Assembly: GCA_005799265.1 (NCBI GenBank) | Contig: SYHD01000115.1 | Location: forward strand, 1-32,931 | DNA length: 32,931 bases | Source: Planctomycetia bacterium | GTDB lineage: Bacteria; Planctomycetota; Planctomycetia; Gemmatales; Gemmataceae | Direction: 5' to 3' | Shown: in pieces, positions 1 to 7,633 of the stretch | Numbering within the stretch: position 1 is the first letter of the stretch | How the letters are laid out: every line of letters begins with the position of its first letter | The notes under the pieces: generated by a model | Seen by the model: only the letters and a program-made list of their open reading frames with translations | Told to the model about the DNA's origin: nothing | The model's database searches: none | Position numbers and translations under genes: made by a program

Positions 1-15
1 ACAGCTTCAGCAGCA

Positions 16-468
16 TTACCACTCCCCTCCTTCCATGGGCTCGGCCCGGAACATGTCCCGGAACAGGGCGTCCACGCTCTTGCCCTCGTTCTCCCGGATG
101 TTGTCCACGCTGTTGTTGGAGGCACCGTCGATTTCGAGCACGTCGGTGTCCTCGCCGGACGCGATGGCCTGACAGATCTCGCATTTGTCGCACGGCTTCG
201 TGGTGGGGCCTTTTTCACAGTTGAGCGCCTTTGCTAAGATCCGCGCCGCGCTGGTCTTGCCCACGCCGCGTGCGCCCGTGAAGAGATACGCATGCGCGAC
301 GCGGCCGCTCTCGAGCGCGTTCATGAGTGCTTGCGCGACTGCTTCCTGGCCGATGAGGTCCGCGAACTGCTGCGGCCGATAGCGGCGCGCGAGGACGGTA
401 TACTCGGCACTCGCTTGCGGCGGTGCGTCTTCAGCTTTGGATTCAGTCGTCGGTTTTTTCTTCGCCAT
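16..468 (-). CDS. dnaX: DNA polymerase III gamma/tau subunit, N-terminal part with aberrant end
   Basis: The first 126 residues are the start of DnaX, the AAA+ motor of the clamp loader that places the sliding clamp on primed DNA. After a lysine-rich leader they show the [13 protein letters not shown] entry motif, a Walker A loop ([12 protein letters not shown]) and the four-cysteine zinc module (C-x8-C-x2-C-x2-C), ending in [14 protein letters not shown]. The family continues with LR and several hundred more residues. Here the frame instead runs through 24 unrelated residues to a stop at 16-18. The ATG at 468 was chosen because homology begins soon after it; an in-frame ATG at 570 would read through a palindromic repeat. 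The gene follows the SRP RNA on the same strand, a common dnaX neighbourhood. The truncated end is either a true rearrangement or an assembly chimera at the sequence edge. Confidence 0.85.
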   Translation of the reverse strand: MAKKKPTTESKAEDAPPQASAEYTVLARRYRPQQFADLIGQEAVAQALMNALESGRVAHAYLFTGARGVGKTSAARILAKALNCEKGPTTKPCDKCEICQAIASGEDTDVLEIDGASNNSVDNIRENEGKSVDALFRDMFRAEPMEGGEW

Positions 469-506
469 AGCGATGCTCAAGCAAGATTCCACGAACAATT
501 GCCACG

Positions 507-560
507 ATGTTCGCTTGCGGTTTCGCGCACACGACCCCGCGCGAAACCGCAAGCGAGCAT
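507..560. repeat. Large palindromic intergenic repeat (TTGCGGTTTCGCG family)
   Basis: The arms at 507-528 and 539-560 are inverted copies matching at 21 of 22 positions, with a 10-base loop. The core TTGCGGTTTCGCG recurs, with one change, in the hairpin at 5337-5367, so this is a dispersed element rather than a chance stem. It lies between the SRP RNA terminator and the dnaX start, in the dnaX leader. Confidence 0.75.
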
Positions 561-593
561 CCGCGATCATGTCATAGGGAAGCGGCGATTACA

Positions 594-624
594 AATGAAA
601 AGCCCACGGAATAACCCGTGGGCT
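594..624 (-). terminator. Rho-independent terminator of the SRP RNA
   Basis: On the minus strand a perfect 9-bp GC-rich stem (601-609 with 616-624) closes a 6-base loop and is followed by a short T-rich stretch. It sits 25 bases past the 3' end of the SRP RNA, as expected for a separately terminated small RNA ahead of dnaX. Confidence 0.8.
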
Positions 625-648
625 TGGGAGCGCCTGCCGCCCCGAGAT

Positions 649-751
649 GGCTGAGAGAGGTAATTCCACTGCACAAGATCCACTGCTTATGGCTGCACCT
701 TCCGGCCTGACCAGGTTCACAGCTTCCCTTTGCGTGGCGCCCCTCCCAGCC
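649..751 (-). ncRNA. ffs: Signal recognition particle RNA, small bacterial type (4.5S)
   Basis: The minus strand carries the near-invariant apical domain of SRP RNA: GGTCAGG, CCGGAAGG and GCAGCC in order (about 689-711). This is the GGAA tetraloop hairpin and internal loop that bind Ffh. The two ends form a 12-bp stem with G-U wobbles (bases 740-751 pair with 649-660), giving a 103-nt molecule, the usual length of the small bacterial form without an Alu domain. The RNA works with Ffh and FtsY to deliver nascent membrane and secreted proteins to the translocon. A strong terminator follows. Exact ends are inferred from the pairing. Confidence 0.93.
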
Positions 752-791
752 TCTTGAGGCGGCGGCGCGAATTCGCTCTGCCGCGTGCGGC

Positions 792-1352
792 TTATTTCTT
801 TGCGGCCTCCGTGACGACCGCCTTTTCGATGACCACTTTGTCGATGGGCTTGTCGCCGCGATCGGTCTTGACCAGCCCGATTATGTTGACGGTTTCCTGC
901 GATTCCTTGTCGAGCGTTTTGCCGAACACGGTGTATTTGCCGTCGAGGCTCGCCTGCGGTTCGAGGCAGATGAAGAACTGCGTGCCGGCGGAATTGGGGT
1001 CGCTGCTGCGCGCCATGGACAAGACGCCGGCGACGTGTTTGGTCGGATTGAACTCGGCCTTGACGTTGTAGCCGCCGCTGCCTGTGCCGGTGCCTTGCGG
1101 ACAGCCGCCTTGGATCATGAAGCCTTCGATGACGCGATGGAAGGTCAGGCCGTCGTAGAAGCCGATCTTGCTCAAGGCGATAAAGTTCTTCACGTGGCCT
1201 GGGGCGACATCGGGCAGAAAGCCGAGGCGGATCGGCCCTTTATTCGTCGTCAACTCGACGGTGTAGGATTTCTTGGCGAGGTCGAGTTCTTGTTGCGCTT
1301 TATCGACCTCGGCCTTGCAGTTGGTCTTGTTCAGGGGACACGCTCCATTCAA
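792..1352 (-). CDS. Cyclophilin-type peptidyl-prolyl cis-trans isomerase
   Basis: A single cyclophilin domain (about residues 28-182 of 186) that would catalyse cis-trans isomerisation of proline peptide bonds. The catalytic core is intact: FHRVIEGFMIQGG at 71-83 contains the essential Arg73, Phe78 and Gln81, and NSAGTQFFI forms the second half of the pocket. GKYTVFGK is the usual late strand. The short N-terminus (MNGACPLNKTNCKAEVDKA) has no hydrophobic signal segment, so a cytoplasmic location is likely unless the true start lies elsewhere. It lies 46 bases behind another cyclophilin on the same strand, so both are probably cotranscribed. It ends close to the SRP RNA gene. Confidence 0.9.
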   Translation of the reverse strand: MNGACPLNKTNCKAEVDKAQQELDLAKKSYTVELTTNKGPIRLGFLPDVAPGHVKNFIALSKIGFYDGLTFHRVIEGFMIQGGCPQGTGTGSGGYNVKAEFNPTKHVAGVLSMARSSDPNSAGTQFFICLEPQASLDGKYTVFGKTLDKESQETVNIIGLVKTDRGDKPIDKVVIEKAVVTEAAKK

Positions 1353-1398
1353 GTACGGATGGCATTACTGGAGCGCCGAGCCCCAACTGGGGGAGAAG

Positions 1399-2259
1399 CT
1401 ACTCCGATACGGCGCGAATCGTCACGCTCTTGATTAATACTGGATCCTTGGGGCGACCCATCTCGCCCAATGGTCTGGTATTTATTGTATGAACTACGTC
1501 CAGCCCCTTGGTGACTTTGCCGAAGGCGGTGAATTTGCCGTCCATCTTGGGCAAGGCGACGGCGGTGATATAGAAACGGCATGCGGCCGTGTCGTCGGTC
1601 ACGCGCAAGCAGGCGCCGATGGTGCCGGGCTCGTGAGTGATTTTTTCGCTGAATTCCGACTTCAGCCAATAGCCAACGCTGCCGTAGCCGTCCTCGCCGG
1701 TTCCCTTGGGACAGCCGGATTCGATCCAGGCGACTTTGGTGCCCTCGACGATGTCATGAAACGAGTAGTAAAAAGGCATGCCGTCGTAGTAGCCGCTGCG
1801 GGCGACGGCGACGAAGTTGCGGACGTGATTGGGCGCGATGTCGTGATAGAGGTCGATGTGAATTTCGCCCAAATCCGTGGTCATGATCGCTTGATATCGG
1901 GCCGGCTTGCCGGTGGCGTCCTTGAAGTTGGCATTGTCCCAGAGGTCGTTGGCGATCGCCTCGAAGATCTTGGCGATATTCTTGCCATTGCAGGCGGTGT
2001 CGGGCGGCCGTACTTCTCCCTCGGGAGCAGGGTCAAGGATGACGGCATCGCGGAAGGAGAACAATTTCGGCTCCTTGCCGAACGACACCGGCTTGGCCGG
2101 AATCGCTTTGCCGTTGTTGTCCTTCTTCGGTTCGACTTGCACGCTCGGCGCCTTGACGGCCTTGGCATCGTTTTTGTCCTTGCAGCCGACGAAGGCGAAC
2201 ACGAGACTAACCGCGACCGCCAGGGAAATACCGATCCATCGATGCGTGCGAACAAACAT
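1399..2259 (-). CDS. Lipoprotein with divergent cyclophilin domain
   Basis: A 286-residue protein with a signal sequence and a lipobox-like end (AFVGC, Cys26), so probably a membrane-anchored lipoprotein. A linker rich in K, D and P precedes a cyclophilin domain from about residue 118 onward (YQAIMTTDLGEIHIDLYHDIAPNH). The catalytic centre is degenerate: where active cyclophilins read FHRV...FMIQGG this one reads FHDIVEGTKVAWIESG, replacing the catalytic Arg with Asp and the Gln with Glu, and the NTNGSQFFI segment is DDTAACRFYI. It may bind rather than isomerise. The start at 2259 is preferred over in-frame ATGs further up because GAGGAG lies 7 bases ahead and it puts the signal peptide at the N-terminus. 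It is followed by the active cyclophilin. Confidence 0.85.
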   Translation of the reverse strand: MFVRTHRWIGISLAVAVSLVFAFVGCKDKNDAKAVKAPSVQVEPKKDNNGKAIPAKPVSFGKEPKLFSFRDAVILDPAPEGEVRPPDTACNGKNIAKIFEAIANDLWDNANFKDATGKPARYQAIMTTDLGEIHIDLYHDIAPNHVRNFVAVARSGYYDGMPFYYSFHDIVEGTKVAWIESGCPKGTGEDGYGSVGYWLKSEFSEKITHEPGTIGACLRVTDDTAACRFYITAVALPKMDGKFTAFGKVTKGLDVVHTINTRPLGEMGRPKDPVLIKSVTIRAVSE

Positions 2260-2347
2260 GATGATGCTCCTCATCCTTGAGATTCGAGATCTATCGAACT
2301 TGCGTATAGTCGATCGTTCGGATGAGGTCAATCCGTAGTTCACTCAC

Positions 2348-2442
2348 TAACCCCGAGCGCCAGCGAGGGGATGGCAGCACGCTTGAAGGTGCCGTACGCC
2401 GTTGCAAGCGTCCAGCGATTCCCTCGCTTGTGCTCGGGGTTA
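2348..2442. repeat. Large inverted repeat (CCCCGAGCGC family)
   Basis: The arms at 2348-2369 and 2421-2442 are inverted copies matching at 20 of 22 positions, separated by 51 bases. They lie between the divergent starts of the cyclophilin lipoprotein and the membrane protein. The size and intergenic position resemble the dispersed palindromes elsewhere in this window, but the core sequence is different. Confidence 0.65.
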
Positions 2443-2525
2443 ATGGGGGTCACATCTTCCTTGATTGACCGGCGCGGGCGCCTCGCTAGAATGTCCCTAT
2501 TTCCACGCTTACCGAAAGCACCTTC

Positions 2526-3284
2526 ATGCGCGACCTTGCCCTGGCGGTCTGTGCTTTGCTCGCTTTCCTCGTTCCCGTCGGCGGTTATTGCTTCATCCTC
2601 GCGATCATCAACCGTCGGGAGAAGCCGTTTGTCATTCGCGGCCCAATTGACACCATTGGCTTGCTGTGCGCTGGCGCCGGTTTTTTTCTCGTCACGACGC
2701 CGATGCTGTTGACCGACCTGCACTTCCGCCTATCCGGCGACATCGGCACGTTCGGCGAATTTCTCAATGCGCCAATGCGCCATTGGCTGCTGTGGCTTGC
2801 CTACTTTCTTTGTCTCGCCAGCGGTGCCATCTGGATGCTGATCTGGCGCTGGCACAAGACCATGATCTACAACGTCGCCACGGACCAATTCAGCGACATT
2901 TTCGCGAAGACGCTTTCAGACGCAGGTCTCGTTGGAGTACACGAACAGGGCCGTCTGACAATCGGACCGCCACCGCCCCAGGTCGACGACACGGGATTCA
3001 CGGCCCAACCCTTGCACATCGTCCAGTTTGCCGTTGACCGCGCGCGCCGCGGCGAACTACGTATCGAGCTTTTTCCTGCCATGTGCCACGTGACGCTGCA
3101 TTGGGATAACACTCCGCAGGAACTGCGTCGGCAAATCGAAATGGACCTGGACAAAGCGCTGGAGGCATCGGCGCCGGAGGACAATCCGGCGGCGGGGTGG
3201 TTTCTTTCCGTAAGCGGGTTGGTGTTTGGTGCGCTCTTCATGATCGTGGTGTTGGTGCTTATCGTGGTGGTTTTCCCGAAGTAA
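2526..3284 (+). CDS. Integral membrane protein of unknown function
   Basis: A 252-residue protein not assigned to a family. Hydrophobic segments at about residues 4-28, 41-62, 86-107 and 226-250 suggest four membrane helices. Between the third and fourth lies a soluble stretch of about 110 residues (KTMIYNVATDQFSDIFAKTL onward) with alternating beta-like strands, a proline run (GPPPPQ) and an acidic helix just before the last helix. The ATG at 2526 starts directly with the first helix. It ends against the convergent hydrolase gene with a strong hairpin between them. The plan suggests a membrane-anchored sensor or assembly factor, but no catalytic motif is visible. Confidence 0.75.
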   Translation: MRDLALAVCALLAFLVPVGGYCFILAIINRREKPFVIRGPIDTIGLLCAGAGFFLVTTPMLLTDLHFRLSGDIGTFGEFLNAPMRHWLLWLAYFLCLASGAIWMLIWRWHKTMIYNVATDQFSDIFAKTLSDAGLVGVHEQGRLTIGPPPPQVDDTGFTAQPLHIVQFAVDRARRGELRIELFPAMCHVTLHWDNTPQELRRQIEMDLDKALEASAPEDNPAAGWFLSVSGLVFGALFMIVVLVLIVVVFPK

Positions 3285-3306
3285 CCGTAGGCGCAGCGCA
3301 TGAACA

Positions 3307-3329
3307 AGCCGCGAGGGTCGCTCGCGGCT
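3307..3329. terminator. Hairpin between convergent genes, candidate bidirectional terminator
   Basis: A perfect 9-bp stem (3307-3315 with 3321-3329) around a 5-base loop, placed between two converging genes. T-rich tracts on either side are short, so termination is inferred mainly from position. Confidence 0.5.
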
Positions 3330-3360
3330 CGTTTGGGTTAATGTGGGTTCGTCACGGCGA

Positions 3361-4218
3361 TCAGGGCGGGGAGCGCGGATCGATCCTGCCAGGCGCGGGC
3401 GAGAATGCCGGTTCACCGCTGGGTGTGTTCAAGATCAGAGGCATGACGGTGCGTTTCAGATTGTGCGAGATCGGCCAGGCGCAGTGGCCACCGAGGCCTG
3501 CGTAATCCTGATTCCAGGCAATCTGCCGCAGATTGCAGTAAGGCTCAACCCCTCTCTTGTCTGCGGGAGGCCGGAATCCGGTGTGCCCGGCCGCCGCACC
3601 TTTGGCGCCGTCGGCAAGGGCATATTGGTCGCCGGCAACCTCCAGAACCAAGTCATCGATGCTGTAATACGAATCAATGCCGTGACGCGAAGCTCTGAGG
3701 GCATTATTCAAATCATAGCAGGCGGAAACGGCGGCGTGCATGAGGAAGATGCGATCGACGCTATTGGGCCCGGCCATCTCCGCGGCTGCCAAAGCCACGC
3801 GCGCCCCCGCGCTATACCCGACGTAGAAAATCTGGGCCCGCGGGCACTGTTTGCGGATTGCCGTCGTCGCGCAGGACACGCGATACGCGGCCACGAGCTG
3901 GGCTTCCATGTCCACCATGTCCCTGTAGCGGCTGTCGTGCCGGGACCAGTTGACCACCTCGATTTTCAGGCCCAACCCAAATTCGGCGTTGACTTCGAGC
4001 ATGTTGTCGCTTGCCTGCGTTGAGCCATTGCCGCCGTTGATGACGAACACGACCCTCTTGCCGTCGAAGTGCTTGGTGCAAGCCAGCCCGGAGCCTCCGA
4101 CGATTTCAGCGGTTTTGCCTTCGTCCCTGGCGGTGTCGATCCTGTCTTGTGCGGTAACACTCAAACTCAATAATCCAAATACGGCCCATCCGATTAACAG
4201 ATAGCCCAGGTGCCTCAT
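3361..4218 (-). CDS. Secreted alpha/beta hydrolase-like protein
   Basis: A 285-residue protein with an N-terminal signal peptide (hydrophobic 4-22, likely cleavage after VTAQ). The mature part looks like an alpha/beta hydrolase: a strand leading to NGGNG (61-65, candidate oxyanion loop) and a nucleophile elbow VGYSAGAR with GxSxG at 134-138 (Ser136). Asp189 or Asp197 and His212 (AAGHTGF) are candidates for the rest of the triad. Several cysteines (47, 116, 125, 167) may form disulphides in the exported protein. The start at 4218 has GGGGAGAA just upstream; an in-frame ATG at 4566 is rejected because it would overlap the next gene and lose the signal peptide. Substrate unknown; esterase or lipase activity is plausible. 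Confidence 0.75.
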   Translation of the reverse strand: MRHLGYLLIGWAVFGLLSLSVTAQDRIDTARDEGKTAEIVGGSGLACTKHFDGKRVVFVINGGNGSTQASDNMLEVNAEFGLGLKIEVVNWSRHDSRYRDMVDMEAQLVAAYRVSCATTAIRKQCPRAQIFYVGYSAGARVALAAAEMAGPNSVDRIFLMHAAVSACYDLNNALRASRHGIDSYYSIDDLVLEVAGDQYALADGAKGAAAGHTGFRPPADKRGVEPYCNLRQIAWNQDYAGLGGHCAWPISHNLKRTVMPLILNTPSGEPAFSPAPGRIDPRSPP

Positions 4219-4433
4219 TGTTCTCCCCTTCCGAAATGGTACGGTTTGCGGGCGCGACGCCCCGACACAATTGTCCTCTAAAGAGATTGTAATTTGCTTC
4301 ACGCTTGGACTTGGGTCGGCCTTGAGCAGATGTGGGTATTTTTCGCGAGATCGGCGCGCTGCAAGCCACAAACTCGACATGCTTCGCCACGGCAAGATCT
4401 CTATCGTCGCCCTGATCCGCATGCTTAGGCGAG

Positions 4434-5306
4434 TCAAGCGTCGGCGTCCGCATGAATTTTTGGGCCCCGGCCGGCGTTCGGTGCGGCCGGGGCATTCGCG
4501 ACTCCGAGGATCTTGCGCAGAGACGTGAAGGCAATCTCGACCACTTGCTTGGCGTCCGCGCGCCAAAGCGTCGGATTCATCAGCTCCAGCGAGATCCAGC
4601 CGGCATAACCGAGACGGCGCAGCGTGCCGAGGATGGCGTCGAGCTGGAAATCGCCGTCGCCGGGCAGGACGCGATCGCTGTCGGTCGCCAGTTCGCGAGG
4701 GACGCCCGCCAGGTCGGCAATCTGCACGTGCGCGAGGCGTGCGAGCGTCAGGCCTGCGAAATCCTCAAACTTGCTGGGGCCGGTGTAGTAATGAAACAGG
4801 TCAAGGTTTACCCCGACGTTCGGCTCGGCGCATCCGTTCACGAGCGCCAGCGCCGTGTCCAGGCTGGAACATACCCCCTGGCGGGCGCGAAACTCCAGAG
4901 CCAGGGTGACCTCAAAGCCGGCCGCCCAGCGCGCCGCTTCCGCCAGCGCCGCCGTCGCCTGGCACAACGCTGCCGCATCCGGCTTGTCGATGAAGTCGGC
5001 AGCGATCAACAGCGTGGGGATGCCGAGGTGTTGGCAAAGGTCGAGACGCCGGCGGAATTGCTCGACATGAAGCGTGCGTGCTTCGCCCTGGGACAGCAGC
5101 AATCCGCCCTGATAGGCAGCTGCCGCGAGCTTCATGTTGCGATCGTTGAGTAGGTGGCGCGTGTCCGCGAGCGAGTTTTTTTCGAGGTGATTTTCGAGTT
5201 TGGTCAGCCAGACTTCGAGAGCATCACAGCCGGCGTCGGCATAGTTGGCGACATCGTCGGCGAACGAGCTTGACATCGTCGTCGCCTGGCTAATGCATGG
5301 CTTCAT
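4434..5306 (-). CDS. Sugar phosphate isomerase/epimerase-like TIM-barrel protein
   Basis: A 290-residue xylose-isomerase-like TIM barrel (AP endonuclease family 2 fold). The strands carry the family's metal ligands: Glu in LALEF (about 147), Asp in VNLDLFHYY (about 174), His in AHVQIADL (about 198) and Glu in WISLELMN (about 246). VLPGDGDFQLDAIL before the last strand is also typical. Such enzymes interconvert keto- and aldo-sugars or epimerise cyclitols such as inosose using a divalent metal; the substrate cannot be told from sequence. The last 20 residues are a low-complexity Ala/Pro tail. There is no signal peptide, so it is cytoplasmic. It stands alone, 67 bases downstream of the toroid protein on the same strand. 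Confidence 0.88.
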   Translation of the reverse strand: MKPCISQATTMSSSFADDVANYADAGCDALEVWLTKLENHLEKNSLADTRHLLNDRNMKLAAAAYQGGLLLSQGEARTLHVEQFRRRLDLCQHLGIPTLLIAADFIDKPDAAALCQATAALAEAARWAAGFEVTLALEFRARQGVCSSLDTALALVNGCAEPNVGVNLDLFHYYTGPSKFEDFAGLTLARLAHVQIADLAGVPRELATDSDRVLPGDGDFQLDAILGTLRRLGYAGWISLELMNPTLWRADAKQVVEIAFTSLRKILGVANAPAAPNAGRGPKIHADADA

Positions 5307-5336
5307 AGGCGGTCAAGAACAGTATTGAAACTCGCC

Positions 5337-5367
5337 TGTGGTTTCGCGAGGAGAGCGCGAAACCACA
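5337..5367. repeat. Palindromic repeat, second copy of the TTGCGGTTTCGCG family
   Basis: A perfect 12-bp inverted repeat (5337-5348 with 5356-5367) with a 7-base loop, sharing the GGTTTCGCG core with the element at 507-560. It lies just downstream of the toroid protein stop codon, where it could also act in transcript 3' end formation. Confidence 0.65.
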
Positions 5368-5373
5368 AGTGAA

Positions 5374-7443
5374 TTACTTCGGCGCATCCGGGATTGCGCT
5401 GTGCAGGCGTAGGTTGTTGGTGAGGTCTTGCACCAGATTCGAACGTTTCAGGAAGAGCAGCGCGAAGCAGGTGTTTACTTGCGGATGGGCGCCCGGGTAG
5501 TTCGAGCTCGGCCACGCGCCCTCGGCATTCTGATTGTGCACGAGAATCTGCGCGCCCCAGCCGTACCAGTCCTTGCCGTCGAAGGACTTGAGGTCGTAAA
5601 GCATGGCCACCCGTTCAACCGTCCAAAGAAAATAGAGATTCTCCATCGGGAACGCGGTCTTGGCTGGGTCCATGGACGGTTGGCCGACGAACTTGGCGAA
5701 GCAGGACAGGCCCTTCTGAATGGTGGGGTCCTCGAGAACCGGCTTGAAGAGAACTTGCTTGGGGTTTTTCGGATTGACGGCCAGGACCTCCGGCGCCGCG
5801 CCGTGCCCCATCGCTTCGCCGAGCACGCCGACGCCCGTCATGGCAGGCGTGGTGCCGGCGCCATGGTAACCCCAGCCGCCGTCGGCGCTCTGGGTCGATT
5901 CAAAACGCTGATAGGAGGCGATGAGCGCCTGATCGGTGGGCACGCCATGCCGGCGCGCCGCCCACAGGGCCAGCATGGCGAACTGAGTGTTGGAATTATC
6001 GCCGCCGCCACCGGGTCTTCCCTTGCCTTTTTTGCCTTTGCCCTGGTTTTGCACGACCGGAAGGTTCTGCAACTCGGCCCTGAGCCAATTCGGCGCGATG
6101 GGCTGTCCCTTGGGATTGAGCTTGACGGGCGGGATCTTCGGATTGACCGGTTGGATCACGCCCCCTTTGGGCGGATTGGCGTTGCCGTCGTGTCCGAGCA
6201 TCATCTCGTGAAGTCTCAGGAACGGATCGTCGGGATTCAAACCTTCACGCTGGATCGGGTTTTGCAGGTTGGGATTGGCGCCGAGCGGATTCTGCATGTT
6301 GGGCTGCTTGTGCGAGTGCAGGAAGGCGAAAAGCTGGTACATCTGATCGGGCGGCAGCACCGGGCAGTTGTAGCCCCAGCCGCCGCCGTCGTTCTGGCCC
6401 GCCAAGAGCCTGAGCGCCATCCCTTGAATCGCAAGACGATCGCGTGGATCGCCGAGACGGTCAAGAAACAAGACCGCCAGGGAGAGTTCGTAAGTGCCGT
6501 TGAGATTGGCGATGCCGCCGCGCACGTGAACCGCAGCACGTTGTACGAAGAAATCATTGGCAGGCACGCCGCATTCCAGCATAGTCAACCCGCCAATGGC
6601 GGCATGACCCACCGCGTGGCCACCGGCCCAGGTACCGTTCGGCAATTGGGATTTCTTGAGGTAGATAACCCCCTTCTCGATCGCGGCGTTGATCTTCGCT
6701 TGATCGAGACCGGGGATGGCCATTTTGGGAATTTTGATGGTGCTCACAGGGTCGAAATTGAGGTCGGTGCCTCCGTTGAAAAGGTTTTTCTTGCGAGCCA
6801 GAAGGATCGTCTCCTTTTCCTTGCGCCATTCCGGATCTTCCGCGCCGGGTCCACCGGGGTTGCCCTCGGGATCTTCGCCGTTGGCGCCCGTCTTCTTGGC
6901 TTTGCCGGATTTCTCGTCGTTTGCCAGCAGTTGATCGCCGGTAGGCGTGCGCACGGCCGAGGCAATCTTCCAAATCGCGAAGGCGATACCGCCCGTGAGG
7001 ATGAAAAACAAACCGGCAGCGATGGCGACGAGGATGAGCTTGCTCGGATCGAATGAATCGCTCGGCTTGGCGACGGAACGTGAGGCGTTCGCGTTGGCCT
7101 GCTCCGATTTCGGTAGGGTCGGTAGCGATTGCGGGGCTTCACCCGCGGCGATGGCGGCGGTCGGCGGCGCGATGTGTGGGGCCGCAACCAAGGCCGGCGC
7201 TCGGGGCGCCGGCTTCGCGGCGGCGATCGGCGACGTTGCAACGGGCGCCGCCGCTTGGGCTTTCGGAGGTGCCGCAGGGGTTCTCGTCGCCGCGGGGACC
7301 GGCGCCGTCGCAGCCACTGGCTTGGGCGCCGCCGTGAACGACTGCATGCAGATCATGCACTCAACTGGAGTGCCCGCCAGGATTTCGAGCCCGAAATTCA
7401 GTGTCGAACCACAATGCGGACAGGAGAGTTCCGTGGATTGCAT
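5374..7443 (-). CDS. Membrane protein with zinc ribbon and prenyltransferase-like toroid domain
   Basis: A 689-residue protein in three parts. Residues 1-40 form a zinc ribbon (CPHC at 8-11, CMIC at 29-32). Residues 40-130 are a Pro/Ala linker, and 136-160 a single membrane helix. The rest resembles the alpha/alpha toroid of prenyltransferases and squalene cyclases, with repeats such as IEKGVIYLKKSQLPNGTWAG, GQNDGGGWGYNC, SADGGWGYHG and NAEGAWPSSNY. The acidic DxDD motif of true cyclases is not seen, so a binding or scaffold role is more likely than terpene cyclisation. The domain order puts the zinc ribbon in the cytoplasm and the toroid outside the membrane. The annotation as a prenyltransferase/squalene oxidase repeat protein is by family likeness only. 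Confidence 0.82.
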   Translation of the reverse strand: MQSTELSCPHCGSTLNFGLEILAGTPVECMICMQSFTAAPKPVAATAPVPAATRTPAAPPKAQAAAPVATSPIAAAKPAPRAPALVAAPHIAPPTAAIAAGEAPQSLPTLPKSEQANANASRSVAKPSDSFDPSKLILVAIAAGLFFILTGGIAFAIWKIASAVRTPTGDQLLANDEKSGKAKKTGANGEDPEGNPGGPGAEDPEWRKEKETILLARKKNLFNGGTDLNFDPVSTIKIPKMAIPGLDQAKINAAIEKGVIYLKKSQLPNGTWAGGHAVGHAAIGGLTMLECGVPANDFFVQRAAVHVRGGIANLNGTYELSLAVLFLDRLGDPRDRLAIQGMALRLLAGQNDGGGWGYNCPVLPPDQMYQLFAFLHSHKQPNMQNPLGANPNLQNPIQREGLNPDDPFLRLHEMMLGHDGNANPPKGGVIQPVNPKIPPVKLNPKGQPIAPNWLRAELQNLPVVQNQGKGKKGKGRPGGGGDNSNTQFAMLALWAARRHGVPTDQALIASYQRFESTQSADGGWGYHGAGTTPAMTGVGVLGEAMGHGAAPEVLAVNPKNPKQVLFKPVLEDPTIQKGLSCFAKFVGQPSMDPAKTAFPMENLYFLWTVERVAMLYDLKSFDGKDWYGWGAQILVHNQNAEGAWPSSNYPGAHPQVNTCFALLFLKRSNLVQDLTNNLRLHSAIPDAPK

Positions 7444-7521
7444 GGTGATGTTCCCGTGGACTCAAAGGATCGATTCCCTGGGACGGCTGCTTCGTGCGCA
7501 GAGATGGCTCCCAACATGCTT

Positions 7522-7530
7522 AGTGTATCA
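7522..7530 (-). promoter_or_regulatory. Candidate extended -10 promoter for the toroid protein gene
   Basis: The minus strand reads TGATACACT, a TGn-extended -10 with five of six bases of TATAAT-type spacing kept loosely, about 80 bases before the start codon at 7443. No convincing -35 box is visible. Confidence 0.3.
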
Positions 7531-7633
7531 TGTATGCGGACTGCAATGCCAGCAAATGCTGGGTCAATTTACCTTTTTTCCGTGCTCCCATGCCCTAGAC
7601 ATAGGACCGAGAGGAATCGCGCAGGTCAACGCA

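Noticed and set aside
185-654. Plus-strand frames opposite dnaX
   Set aside because: They are antisense shadows of dnaX in GC-rich DNA with no family resemblance.
4465-4492. Strong CCCCGGCC hairpin as a terminator of the TIM-barrel gene
   Set aside because: The stem is perfect, but it lies inside the coding region and has no T-run on either strand.
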